A DNA stretch of 64,000 nt from positions 1-64,000 of the forward strand of contig SHZF01000005.1 of the NCBI GenBank assembly GCA_009692425.1. The letters are read 5' to 3'. Positions 1 through 8,236 of the stretch are shown one piece after another (the stretch's first letter is position 1; each line of letters opens with the position of its first letter). The translations under genes and the position numbers were made by a program. The stretch is from Myxococcales bacterium. GTDB lineage: Bacteria; Myxococcota_A; UBA9042. Below the pieces are notes generated by a model, which saw only the letters and a program-made list of their open reading frames with translations, had not been told where the DNA came from and ran no database searches.

Positions 1-454
1 TCCCGGCGTCCGGCGCGGCGGTGGAGTCCGGCAGCGGCCCAGCGTCAGCAACAGGCGTCGCGTCAGCAACAGGCGCCGCGTCAGCAACAGGCGCCGCGTC
101 GGCAACAGGCGCCGCGTCGGCAACAGGCGTCGCGTCAGCAACAGGCGCCGCGTCAGCAACAGGCGTCGCGTCGGCAACAGGCGCCGCGTCGGCAACAGGC
201 GTCGCGTCGGCAACAGGCGCCGCGTCAGCAACAGGTGTCGCATCGGCCACAGGTGTCGCATCGGCCGTGGGAGCGGGCACCTCGGCGCTGGCGTCAGGTG
301 CGCTGGCGTCCAGCGCAGCCGCGAAGTCGGCGGCCGTGAACAGGTCGGGGGCGCCCGTGGCCGCCGCCGCATAGATGGTGGCGGGGCCGGAGTCGGAGCA
401 TCCGGTGGCGCTGGCCATGGCCAGGATGCAGGCAGCGAAAGGGGACCGGAGCAT
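1..454 (-). CDS. Partial lipoprotein with 6-residue repeats
   Basis: The reading frame runs from an ATG at 454 leftwards off the window edge without a stop, so the C-terminus is missing. The first 19 residues are a lipoprotein signal ending in a lipobox-like SATGC with Cys19. After about 40 residues the protein becomes a hexapeptide repeat of the form ADA(T/A)PV, twelve units, encoded by the 18-nt array on this strand. Such Asp/Ala/Pro-rich stretches after a lipobox are common linkers in the other lipoproteins of this window, and they usually precede a folded domain that here would lie outside the window. No function can be assigned. It is divergent from the crotonase gene, with 130 bp between the two starts. 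The plus-strand reading of this repeat is an artefact. Confidence 0.75.
   Translation of the reverse strand, partial: MLRSPFAACILAMASATGCSDSGPATIYAAAATGAPDLFTAADFAAALDASAPDASAEVPAPTADATPVADATPVADAAPVADATPVADAAPVADATPVADAAPVADATPVADAAPVADAAPVADAAPVADATPVADAGPLPDSTAAPDAG
43..258. repeat. 18-nt tandem repeat, 12 units
   Basis: Twelve consecutive 18-nt units of the form cgtc(a/g)gcaacaggcg(t/c)cg, with the last two units diverged. The array lies inside the partial lipoprotein gene and preserves its frame, adding one hexapeptide per unit. Differences between units are mostly synonymous or Ala/Thr swaps, so the array is a likely site of copy-number change. Confidence 0.9.
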
Positions 455-584
455 GGCGGCCTCGCAACGCCCGACGATGGGCGGCGCCGCATTGTAACCA
501 CGTCCGGAGGCGGACGGCACTTGCCCCATGCCGGCACCTCGCCGATGCTGCGCGCCGCACTTGCTGCAGTTCCCGGAGGCTCCC

Positions 585-1343
585 ATGCCTACACCGCTCA
601 CCCTGCGCGCCGATGGCAACCTCGCCGTGCTGACGCTCGACGACGGGCGCGGCAACACGCTGGGGTCGGCCATGCTCCTCGCACTGCGCCAGGCGCTGGC
701 CGGAGCCCACGGCGCGAGCACCTTGTTGGTGTGCGGACGCGCCAAGGTGTTTTCGGGCGGCCTCGACCTTGCCGAGGTCGTGCCGCTCGGCGAGGCCGCA
801 ATGCTCGCCTTCCTCGAACTTTTCGACGCGACTTTTCGCGACCTGATCGCGTTCGACCGCCCGATCGTGATGGCCGTCGCCGGCAGCGCGGTGGCAGGCG
901 GCGCCGTGTTGTTGGCGTGCGGCGACGACCGCATCGGGGCAGACGATACCGGGCGCGTCGGGGCCAACGAGGTACGGCTCGGCATTCCGTTCCCGGCCAC
1001 CGCACGCGAGGCCCTGCTGGCGGGGTTGGGGCCGATGTGGGGCGCCCACGCGATGCTCACAGGCGACATCGTCGACAAGACCGAAGGGATGCGGCGCGGC
1101 TGGCTGCACCGCCTCGTGCCGCCCGAGCGCTTGCTCGAAGTGGCTACGGCGCGCGCCCACGAACTGGCGACGGCACCGGGATCTGCCACGGGCCACGTCA
1201 AGCGCGCGCTGCGGGCGGACCACCTGGAGCGGGTCGATCGCGAAGGGGCACCGCGGCGTGCGGCGTTTGCAGCTGCGTGGGTCGGCGCCGACGCCCAGGC
1301 ACGGCTCGGTGCGGTCCTGGCCAGCCTCAAGCAGCGAGGATAG
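585..1343 (+). CDS. Enoyl-CoA hydratase/isomerase (crotonase) family protein
   Basis: 252 residues, the usual crotonase length. The ATG at 585 is preceded by ggagg; a GTG at 528 would add 19 unlikely residues. The oxyanion-hole region FSGGLDL (about 59-65) and the second glycine-rich segment VAGSAVAGGAVLLACGDD (about 98-115) fit the family. In hydratases two Glu residues add water: one lies in the second glycine-rich helix, where this protein has a Val/Leu stretch instead, and the other lies in a motif like PEV, matched here by NEV. One Glu without the other suggests an isomerase or another crotonase reaction rather than a classical hydratase, but this is inference. Acyl-CoA substrate unknown. 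It is convergent with the next gene, separated by only 8 bp. Confidence 0.85.
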   Translation: MPTPLTLRADGNLAVLTLDDGRGNTLGSAMLLALRQALAGAHGASTLLVCGRAKVFSGGLDLAEVVPLGEAAMLAFLELFDATFRDLIAFDRPIVMAVAGSAVAGGAVLLACGDDRIGADDTGRVGANEVRLGIPFPATAREALLAGLGPMWGAHAMLTGDIVDKTEGMRRGWLHRLVPPERLLEVATARAHELATAPGSATGHVKRALRADHLERVDREGAPRRAAFAAAWVGADAQARLGAVLASLKQRG

Positions 1344-1351
1344 GCGAAAAG

Positions 1352-2395
1352 CTACGAACCGGCCGGCTTGACCGGGGGGCCCACGTCGACGCTCAGTTCA
1401 GCCTTGACGCCCGCGCCACCCTTGGCCTTGGAGAACTCGACCGCCAGCGTGCACTTGCCCGCCTTGAGCCCCTTGACCTTGACGAGGCCGTACGTGTCCG
1501 CCGTCGCTGCGCTGGCACCGACCGCCGTGGAGCCGAGCACCTTGACGGAGCAGGTGTCGGGCGTGGTCGTCGTCGCCTTGACCTCGGTCTTGGCCTGGCA
1601 CACGGGCTTGCCGCCGATCGTCGGACGCACGAGCACGGGGACTTCCAGCAACCCGACCGCGACGAAGTACGTGCCGCCCAGCGCCGCGCCATCGACATCG
1701 TCGATGTCGACCAGCTTGACCGACGCCGTCGTGGCATCGACGGTCGACTTCAGCGTCGCCACTCCCTTGGCGGCCGCGGTCGTGAAGTGCAGGAATTGTT
1801 GATCCTTCGACGCGGTGTCGAGCGTCAGCACGCCCGCCGGTTCGTTGGTGAACGGCCGGTAACCGTAGCCGATCGCGGGCTCGTTGTTCGCATGCTTGAG
1901 GTCGAACGGCACGTAGATGTCCTGGTTGACGAGGTAGAGGCCCTCGGGATCCGCCGTGCACGTGTGGCGCAGCGCCGTCTTCTGCACCTTGGCGGCGCGC
2001 ATGTGGACCTTGTCGGGGACCTCCTGGGCGTTCGCTTTCTTCCCCTTGACGTCGATCGTGGCGGGTCCGTCGCCCGTGCCTTCGAGCGTGACGACGTCGC
2101 CCTTGAATTCTACGATCTTGAGCGCTTCGGGCTTGTCTGACGTCGCCGCGAGTACCGTCACGAGTTGCTCGGGCGTGGTCGCGGTCGCCACGTGTAGGTC
2201 GATGCGGGCGCCGACGGCGATGGCCTTGTTGAAATCGGCGATCTTGTCGTCGGCGAGGTACCAGAAGCGCAGGTTGCCGAGATCGCCGGTGGTCTGGGAC
2301 GCGCACGCCGACGCGGTGAGCAGGGCGAGCAGGCAGGCGCAGCGCAGTGCGCGGCCAAGGGCGTTGTCGAGCTGCGGGGAGAAGACGGGTTGCAT
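1352..2395 (-). CDS. Hypothetical secreted lipoprotein
   Basis: 347 residues from an ATG at 2395 with ggagg a few bases upstream. A leader with a hydrophobic core (CACLLALLTASAC) ends in a lipobox at about residue 33, so the protein is probably anchored in the outer membrane or periplasm. The mature part is rich in Thr, Lys and Val, with alternating hydrophobic residues suggesting beta-sandwich (Ig-like) domains, and has several Cys residues. I do not recognise a family. It lies 143 bp downstream of the alpha/beta hydrolase on the same strand, so it may have its own promoter. The long upstream extension of this frame overlaps the hydrolase and is not used. Confidence 0.7.
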   Translation of the reverse strand: MQPVFSPQLDNALGRALRCACLLALLTASACASQTTGDLGNLRFWYLADDKIADFNKAIAVGARIDLHVATATTPEQLVTVLAATSDKPEALKIVEFKGDVVTLEGTGDGPATIDVKGKKANAQEVPDKVHMRAAKVQKTALRHTCTADPEGLYLVNQDIYVPFDLKHANNEPAIGYGYRPFTNEPAGVLTLDTASKDQQFLHFTTAAAKGVATLKSTVDATTASVKLVDIDDVDGAALGGTYFVAVGLLEVPVLVRPTIGGKPVCQAKTEVKATTTTPDTCSVKVLGSTAVGASAATADTYGLVKVKGLKAGKCTLAVEFSKAKGGAGVKAELSVDVGPPVKPAGS

Positions 2396-2538
2396 GGGAG
2401 TCCTCCGTGAGAATGGCGCGGGTACGATGCGCGCTTGCCGACGGTGGTGCAACGTGGGGTACGGTGGGGTGACATTCGTGTCGTTGCCGCGCCGAAAGTC
2501 GCGGACCCACACGGTCTCGCGCTGCGACAGTGATGCTC

Positions 2539-3462
2539 CTACCTTGCCAACCCCGCCAGTTCCACCATCGCCGCCACCACCTTGCGCGGCGCCTCCAGGT
2601 GCGGCGCGTGGCCCACATCGGACAGCACCAGCGAGCCCGCCCCGAGGCCATCTAGAAAGAGCTCGCGGTTGCGCGGGTGCACGATCCGCTCTTCGCGCCC
2701 ATACACGACGAGCGCGGGCACGCCGGGCCGCCGCATCGTCTCGGGTACGCCTTCGCCGTTCTGCGGCGCGATCATCCGCTCGAAGTGGGCGCGGTGCTCG
2801 GCGTGGCGCGCCATCCACACGCCGGCGACGTGGCGCAGCAGCGGGCGCGGCCACGGCGGGCGGTGCGCGTAGCTGAGCGTGATCAGTTCGAGAAAGTCGG
2901 CGAACGACGTCGGCAGCAGCGGGTTGTGGCCGGCATCGAGGCGGGCCTGCGTGATCGGGTGGAATCCCGCCGGCCCCGCCGCCGCCAGCAGCGCGACCGA
3001 CCGCACGCGCTCCGGGTGGTCGTGGGCGAGCCGGGCCGCGATGCCGCCGCCCATCGAATTGCCGGCCACGTGAACCCTCTGGAGGCCGAGGGCGTCGAGC
3101 AAGCCGAGCAGCGTCGCCACCTGGGCGACCACCGTGGCGCGATCGGGTGCGACGGCCGGTGCCGCGCCAAAGCCGGGCAGGTCCGGCGCGATCACGTCAA
3201 ACGCGCGCGCGAGCCACGGCAGCGCCGTCAGCCAGGTTTCCTTGCGATCCGAAAAGCCATGCAGCGCCAGCAGCACCGGGCCGCGGCCGGCGCGCAGGAT
3301 GGGGATGTCGAGGTCGCCGACGCGCACGACCGCGTGGCGCGCCCCCGTCAACCGCTCCATGGCACTTTGGATGGCGCGGTATTGCACGGCGCCGAGCGCA
3401 GTCTCCGCGCGGACGAAGTGGGCGGCCAGCGAAAAAGACAGGGGCACTGGAGTCCTTGACAA
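2539..3462 (-). CDS. Alpha/beta hydrolase
   Basis: About 307 residues from a TTG at 3462; an ATG at 3360 (residue 35, MERLTGARH) is an alternative start. Fold motifs are in order: LLALHGFSD with the oxyanion HG (about residues 64-72), PDLPGFG, the nucleophile elbow GNSMGGG (Ser about 140), a late acidic residue in YGREERIVHP, and the catalytic His in DVGHAPHLEAP near the C-terminus. This is a typical single-domain serine hydrolase of the esterase/lactonase/C-C hydrolase type. The substrate cannot be deduced from sequence. It is divergent from glpK, with about 90 bp between the starts. Confidence 0.85.
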   Translation of the reverse strand: MSRTPVPLSFSLAAHFVRAETALGAVQYRAIQSAMERLTGARHAVVRVGDLDIPILRAGRGPVLLALHGFSDRKETWLTALPWLARAFDVIAPDLPGFGAAPAVAPDRATVVAQVATLLGLLDALGLQRVHVAGNSMGGGIAARLAHDHPERVRSVALLAAAGPAGFHPITQARLDAGHNPLLPTSFADFLELITLSYAHRPPWPRPLLRHVAGVWMARHAEHRAHFERMIAPQNGEGVPETMRRPGVPALVVYGREERIVHPRNRELFLDGLGAGSLVLSDVGHAPHLEAPRKVVAAMVELAGLAR

Positions 3463-3552
3463 GGGGGACCGTGGCCGAGTCGGACGATCTCGTCAACCGT
3501 TGTTCGCCAGACCCTGATCCGCTAGAACCTTGGCCAACCGCTGAGGCCCGCC

Positions 3553-5043
3553 ATGCCCCCCGTCCTGCTCGCCATCGACCAAGGTACCACCGGCACCACC
3601 GCGCTGCTGATCGACCGCAGCCTGCAGGTGCTCGGCAAGGTCAACGTCGAGTATCCGCAAATCTACCCGCGGCCCGGCTGGGTCGAACACGATCCGGAGG
3701 CGATCTGGGCGTCCGTGCTGCAGGCCATCGACAAGGTGCTGGCGGCTACCGGGACGGCGGCGACCGCGATTGCGGCAATCGGCATTACGAACCAGCGCGA
3801 GACGACCACGATCTGGGAGCGGGCGTCGGGGCACCCGATCCACAATGCGATCGTGTGGCAATGCCGCCGCACCGCGCGGGTATGCCAGGAACTGACCGAC
3901 GCCGGCCATGCCGACTTCGTGCGGGCGCGCACGGGGCTGGCGCTCGATGCGTACTTCTCGGGAACGAAGGCGGCGTGGTTGCTCGATCACGTGCCCGGAG
4001 CCCGCGCGCGCGCCACTGCCGGCGATCTCGCGTTTGGCACGGTCGACTCCCTGCTCGTGTGGCGCTTGACTGGCGGCACGGCGGGCGCGGGCGCCGTGCA
4101 CGTCACCGACCCGTCGAATGCATCGCGCACGATGCTGTACGACCTCGACACGCGCGCCTGGAGCGACGAACTCTGTGCGCTGTTGCGCGTACCCCGGGCG
4201 CTGCTGCCCGCCGTACGCCCGAGCGCGGGAGTCTACGGCCACACGCGCGGCGTGGCAGGGTTGCCCGACGGCATCCCGATCGCGGGCATGGCGGGCGACC
4301 AGCAAGCGGCGCTGTGCGGGCAACTCTGCCTGGAGCCGGGTGCCGCGAAGTGTACGTACGGCACCGGCGCCTTCCTGCTCATGCAGACCGGTCGCCAGCG
4401 CGTGGCGAGCCGCCATGGCCTGCTGACGACCGTGGCATGGCAGGTCGGCGACGATTTTCGGTACGCGCTCGAAGGCAGCGTGTTCGTTGCGGGCGCGGCG
4501 GTGCAGTGGCTGCGCGACGGCCTCGGCATCATCCAGTCTGCCAGCGAGATCGAAGCGTTGGCGCGCAGTGTGCCCGACGCGGGCGGCGTGCAGTTCGTGC
4601 CCGCGCTCGCCGGCCTCGGCGCGCCGTGGTGGCGACCCGACGCGCGCGGGACCCTGACCGGGCTGACACGCGGCACCACGCGGGCGCACATCGCGCGGGC
4701 GGCGCTGGATGGCATCGCGCATTCGTGTGCCGACCTGCTCGACGCCATGGCCGCCGATCTGGGTCACCCGCTGACCGAGTTGCGCGTCGATGGGGGCGCG
4801 GCGGCCAACGACCTGTTGATGCAGATGCAGGCCGATCTCGTGCAGGCCACTGTCGTGCGGCCCGAAGTCGTCGAGACCACCGCGCTGGGCGCCGCCGTAC
4901 TGGCCGGCGTCGGGATCGGCTGGTTCGCCTCGCTCGCCGACGCGCGGTCTGCGTGGCGCGAACAGGCGCGCTTCTTGCCAGGTCCGGCAAGTGCTGTCGC
5001 CGCCGCGCGTGCCCGCTGGCGCGTGGCCATCGATAAGGTGTAG
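3553..5043 (+). CDS. glpK: Glycerol kinase
   Basis: 496 residues, matching the normal length of GlpK. It phosphorylates glycerol with ATP to sn-glycerol 3-phosphate in the cytoplasm. The FGGY-kinase phosphate-binding motif DQGTTGT is at residues 9-15. The glycerol-binding region around GITNQRETT, the WQCRRT segment, and the C-terminal signature [13 protein letters not shown] with the following VETTALGAA are all present. No glycerol facilitator or G3P dehydrogenase gene is adjacent, so it is not in a glp operon here. Start ATG at 3553, with only a weak purine-rich stretch upstream. Confidence 0.95.
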   Translation: MPPVLLAIDQGTTGTTALLIDRSLQVLGKVNVEYPQIYPRPGWVEHDPEAIWASVLQAIDKVLAATGTAATAIAAIGITNQRETTTIWERASGHPIHNAIVWQCRRTARVCQELTDAGHADFVRARTGLALDAYFSGTKAAWLLDHVPGARARATAGDLAFGTVDSLLVWRLTGGTAGAGAVHVTDPSNASRTMLYDLDTRAWSDELCALLRVPRALLPAVRPSAGVYGHTRGVAGLPDGIPIAGMAGDQQAALCGQLCLEPGAAKCTYGTGAFLLMQTGRQRVASRHGLLTTVAWQVGDDFRYALEGSVFVAGAAVQWLRDGLGIIQSASEIEALARSVPDAGGVQFVPALAGLGAPWWRPDARGTLTGLTRGTTRAHIARAALDGIAHSCADLLDAMAADLGHPLTELRVDGGAAANDLLMQMQADLVQATVVRPEVVETTALGAAVLAGVGIGWFASLADARSAWREQARFLPGPASAVAAARARWRVAIDKV

Positions 5044-5085
5044 GCTCGCCGCGCCGAACAAGAATCGACAAGTCCACGGAGCCTC

Positions 5086-7059
5086 ATGGCCGAATCTGCC
5101 AAGCGTCGCGCCGCCCCCATTGCGCCCGAACGCGAGTTCGCGCCTGAACACCAGATCGCTCCCCACCACCAGAGTGCGGTGCTGGATCTGCTCGACTCGG
5201 GCGTCGTCGTCGTCGACCGCGACCAGCGCGCAATCTACGCGAACCGAGTGGCTCTCGAGCAGATGGGGTTCGCGACCGTGGCGGAATTGGCCCAGGTGGA
5301 CTTCGATGCGCTGACCGACGCCTGCCGGATCCTCGACGAGGCGGGAAACAACATTGCGCGCCCCCAGCGGGCGCTGGCCCGGGCGCTGCGCGGCGAGACG
5401 GTGCGCGGCCACGTCGTGCGCCATGTCACCCCCGAGGGACACCACCGAACTTCCCTCGTCTCCACCTGTCCGTTGTACAACGCAACGGGCGAAGTCGACA
5501 GCGCGGCCCTGACGTTTCGCAACGTCACCGCCGAGCGTGACCTGCAGGCATCGCTTACTGCCAGCGAGTTCAAGTACCGCCAACTCGTCGAGCAGTGCCC
5601 CGATGCGATCTGCGTCCACGACGGCAAGACGATCCTGTACGTGAACCCGGCCGGCATGCGGATGATGGGCGCCACGCAGCCCGAACAGATGATCGGGCAG
5701 GCGGTGTTGCCGTTCGTGCACCCCAACTATCGGGCGCTCGCGGCCGAACGCATTCGCGGTGCGGCCCAGGACCGCGTGGCGCAGCCCGTCGCCGACGAGA
5801 AGTTAGTCGGCGTCGATGGGCGCGTGATCGATGTCGAGGTGGCGAGCTTTCCTTATCTGGACGGGACGAATCCGGTCATGCAGGTCGTGATCCGCGACGT
5901 AACCGACCGGAAGCACGCCGAGGCCGAGTTGCTGCGGGTGCGCAAACTGGAGTCGTTGGCCCTGCTTGCCGGCGGCATCACGCACGACTTTAACAACCTG
6001 ATGACCGCCGTGCTGGCCAACCTGACGCTCGCCCGACTGGCCCAAGACGACGGCTCGCCGGGCTACAACCGGCTGGTCGAGGCCGAAAAGGCGACATTGC
6101 GCGCGCGCGACCTCACCCACCAGATTCTCGCGTTTGCGCGCGGCGGCGACCCCGGGCGCCAGTCCGTCGATGTCGTGCAACTGGTGCGCGAGTCTGCGTC
6201 GTTCGCGCTGGCCGGCTCCGAGACGCGACTCGAACTGGTCGTCGAAGACTCACCGCCGGCCGCGGAAGCCGACCCGGGCCAGTTGGGGCAGGTCGTCCAG
6301 AACCTCGTCCTGAACGCGGGCCAGGCGATGGCGGGGCACGGCACTGTGAGCGTGCGTGTCAGTGCCGGCCGCATCGACGGGGTGCGCGCGGGCGTGCCCC
6401 TGCCCAAAGGGGCCTATGTGTGCGTCGATGTTGCGGACACCGGCCACGGGATTGCGCCGGAGCACGTCGCCCACGTCTTCGACCCGTTCTTCACGATGCG
6501 TCCGCACGGCAGCGGCCTCGGCCTGTCGACTTCGTACGCCATCGTCCAGCGGCACGGCGGCTGGATCAGCGTGGCCTCGCGCCCCGGACACACGGTGTTC
6601 ACGGTCTGGCTGCCCGCGAGCGCGGAGCGGGCGCCGCCGCCGCCGCCCGCCGACACCGCGGAAACGGGCCACGGGAGCGTGCTCGTGATGGACGACGACG
6701 CGCTGATGCGCGAAACGGCATGTGCGGTCGTCGGCGTGCTCGGCTATGCCAGCGAAGCGGTCGCCGATGGTACCGCCGTGGTGGAGCGCTATCGTGAGGC
6801 GCTGGCAGCGGGCGAGCGTTTCGATGCCGTGTTGCTGGACCTGACGGTGCCCGGCGGCATGGGTGGACGCGAGGCCATGGTGGCGCTGCTGGCCTTGGAC
6901 CCGCGCGTGTGCGCGATCGTGTCCAGCGGCTACTCCGACGACCCGGTGATGACGAACTGGGCGGCCCACGGCTTCGCGGGCGTGGTCGCCAAGCCCTACA
7001 CGGTCGGCGAGATGGCGGCGATGCTGCGCAAGGTGGTCAAGCACGGCCGGCGCGGGTGA
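5086..7059 (+). CDS. PAS-domain hybrid histidine kinase with C-terminal receiver
   Basis: 657 residues, 42 bp downstream of glpK on the same strand. Order of domains: a PAS domain (about 20-145, around VLDLLDSGVVVVDRD), a second PAS/PAC (about 160-280, ending in VIRDVTDRKHAEAE), a phosphoacceptor helix with the H-box LAGGITHDFNN (His near 300), an ATPase domain with the N box QNLVLNAGQAM, G1 DTGHGI and G2 GSGLGLST, and a receiver domain (about 530-655) with VMDDDALMRE, phosphoacceptor Asp in LLDLTVPGG, and Lys in VAKPYT. There is no transmembrane segment, so it is a cytoplasmic sensor. It is of the type usually found without a DNA-binding partner, and none is next to it. The signal is unknown. 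Confidence 0.92.
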   Translation: MAESAKRRAAPIAPEREFAPEHQIAPHHQSAVLDLLDSGVVVVDRDQRAIYANRVALEQMGFATVAELAQVDFDALTDACRILDEAGNNIARPQRALARALRGETVRGHVVRHVTPEGHHRTSLVSTCPLYNATGEVDSAALTFRNVTAERDLQASLTASEFKYRQLVEQCPDAICVHDGKTILYVNPAGMRMMGATQPEQMIGQAVLPFVHPNYRALAAERIRGAAQDRVAQPVADEKLVGVDGRVIDVEVASFPYLDGTNPVMQVVIRDVTDRKHAEAELLRVRKLESLALLAGGITHDFNNLMTAVLANLTLARLAQDDGSPGYNRLVEAEKATLRARDLTHQILAFARGGDPGRQSVDVVQLVRESASFALAGSETRLELVVEDSPPAAEADPGQLGQVVQNLVLNAGQAMAGHGTVSVRVSAGRIDGVRAGVPLPKGAYVCVDVADTGHGIAPEHVAHVFDPFFTMRPHGSGLGLSTSYAIVQRHGGWISVASRPGHTVFTVWLPASAERAPPPPPADTAETGHGSVLVMDDDALMRETACAVVGVLGYASEAVADGTAVVERYREALAAGERFDAVLLDLTVPGGMGGREAMVALLALDPRVCAIVSSGYSDDPVMTNWAAHGFAGVVAKPYTVGEMAAMLRKVVKHGRRG

Positions 7060-7065
7060 TTCTGG

Positions 7066-8052
7066 CTACCGGTCGCCGACGACCCGATTGCGCCCCTGGC
7101 TGCGTGCCGCTTCGTACGCCGTCGTCGCCCGCTCCAGCACGTGGTCGGCCGATTCGCGACCGTCCCATGTTGCGGCGCCGACACTGACGGTCAACGGCGC
7201 TGTGCCGCCCGGCACGGGCACGGGCCGCTCGCTCACCGCAAGGCGCATCCGCTCACCAAGGGCGCGCGCGGTCGTCGCCGACGTCTCGGGCAGCAGCACA
7301 CAGAAGGCGACACCGCCGCGCCGCACGAGCACGTCGCGCTTGCGCATGCACGAACGCAGTCGCGACGCGAACACGCGCAGGGCCTGGTCGCCGGCCTGGG
7401 GTCCAAACCGCGTGTTCACGTCGTCGAATTGGTCCGGCTTGAGCGCGAACACCGACACGGGCGTGATGTCCTTGCGGGCGCGGTCCACCTCTTCTTGCAG
7501 GCGCGGCGCGAGGCAGGCCTGGGTCAGCGCGAGCGTCTGGGGGTCGGTGATGGCCAGACGCTTCAGGCGCGCCCGGTCGATCGGCGGCACGGTGCAGTTG
7601 GCGAGCAATTGCGCGAGCGCGAGGTCGTCGGGCGTGAACGCTGCGACCGTGCCAGACGTCATCGACAGGACGCCCAGCACGCGCTCGCCCGCACCCAGCG
7701 GCACGGCAAGAATGGAGCGGATGTCGAAGCCCTGTCCGGCCTTGCGCAAGAAGCGCGGGTCGGCCGCCACGTCGTCGATGCGGGCAGGCGCGCCGTGCTC
7801 GACCACCCAGCCGATGACGCCCTCGCCCGGCCGAAACTGGACGGCCTGCTGCGACGCCGCGTGACCCGCGCGCGCCCCACACAACAGTTCGGTGCGGCTG
7901 TCATCGAGCAGGCGGATGCTGGCGTGATCGCCGGGCAGCAGGCGCAGGGCGGCGTCGGCGACGGCCTGTAGCGATGCTTCGAGGGGCTGGTCCTCGGCCA
8001 GTCGCCTGGTCAGGTCGAGCAGCACGTCGAGGGAGAGGCGGGCGTCGGGCAT
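7066..8052 (-). CDS. GAF domain plus degenerate GGDEF domain protein
   Basis: 328 residues from an ATG at 8052 (the upstream extension is ignored). The N-terminal half is a GAF domain (about 15-160) with VIGWVVEHG and ILAVPLGAGERVLGVLSM typical of the fold. The C-terminal half (about 175-320) aligns along its length with diguanylate cyclases: LKPDQFDDVNTRFGPQAGDQALRVFA matches the nucleotide-binding region, and TVSVGAA and the closing SQGRNRV are conserved. The signature itself reads RRGGVAF where an active enzyme has GG(D/E)EF. Loss of both acidic residues means cyclase activity is not expected; a nucleotide-sensing or docking role is more likely. It converges on the hybrid kinase with a 6-bp gap. 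Confidence 0.88.
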   Translation of the reverse strand: MPDARLSLDVLLDLTRRLAEDQPLEASLQAVADAALRLLPGDHASIRLLDDSRTELLCGARAGHAASQQAVQFRPGEGVIGWVVEHGAPARIDDVAADPRFLRKAGQGFDIRSILAVPLGAGERVLGVLSMTSGTVAAFTPDDLALAQLLANCTVPPIDRARLKRLAITDPQTLALTQACLAPRLQEEVDRARKDITPVSVFALKPDQFDDVNTRFGPQAGDQALRVFASRLRSCMRKRDVLVRRGGVAFCVLLPETSATTARALGERMRLAVSERPVPVPGGTAPLTVSVGAATWDGRESADHVLERATTAYEAARSQGRNRVVGDR

Positions 8053-8236
8053 GGGCGACCTCGATGGGAGCCGCCAGCTTGCCACCGGCGGGTGGCCAGG
8101 GCCAGCCGCTCGCATCGCGGGCCCTCGCATGGTTGACGTGGGCGGCCAATTTCCTTGCAGATCGGCGCGACCCCGCCATCATGGGCAGGCGCGCGCGGCA
8201 GCATGACGGCCCCGCGTGCGACCAACCGAGGACCCG

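Noticed and set aside
21-374. Plus-strand ORF of ASATGV repeats
   Set aside because: It is the complement of the lipoprotein repeat array, which has a signal peptide and lipobox on the minus strand; the plus frame has neither.
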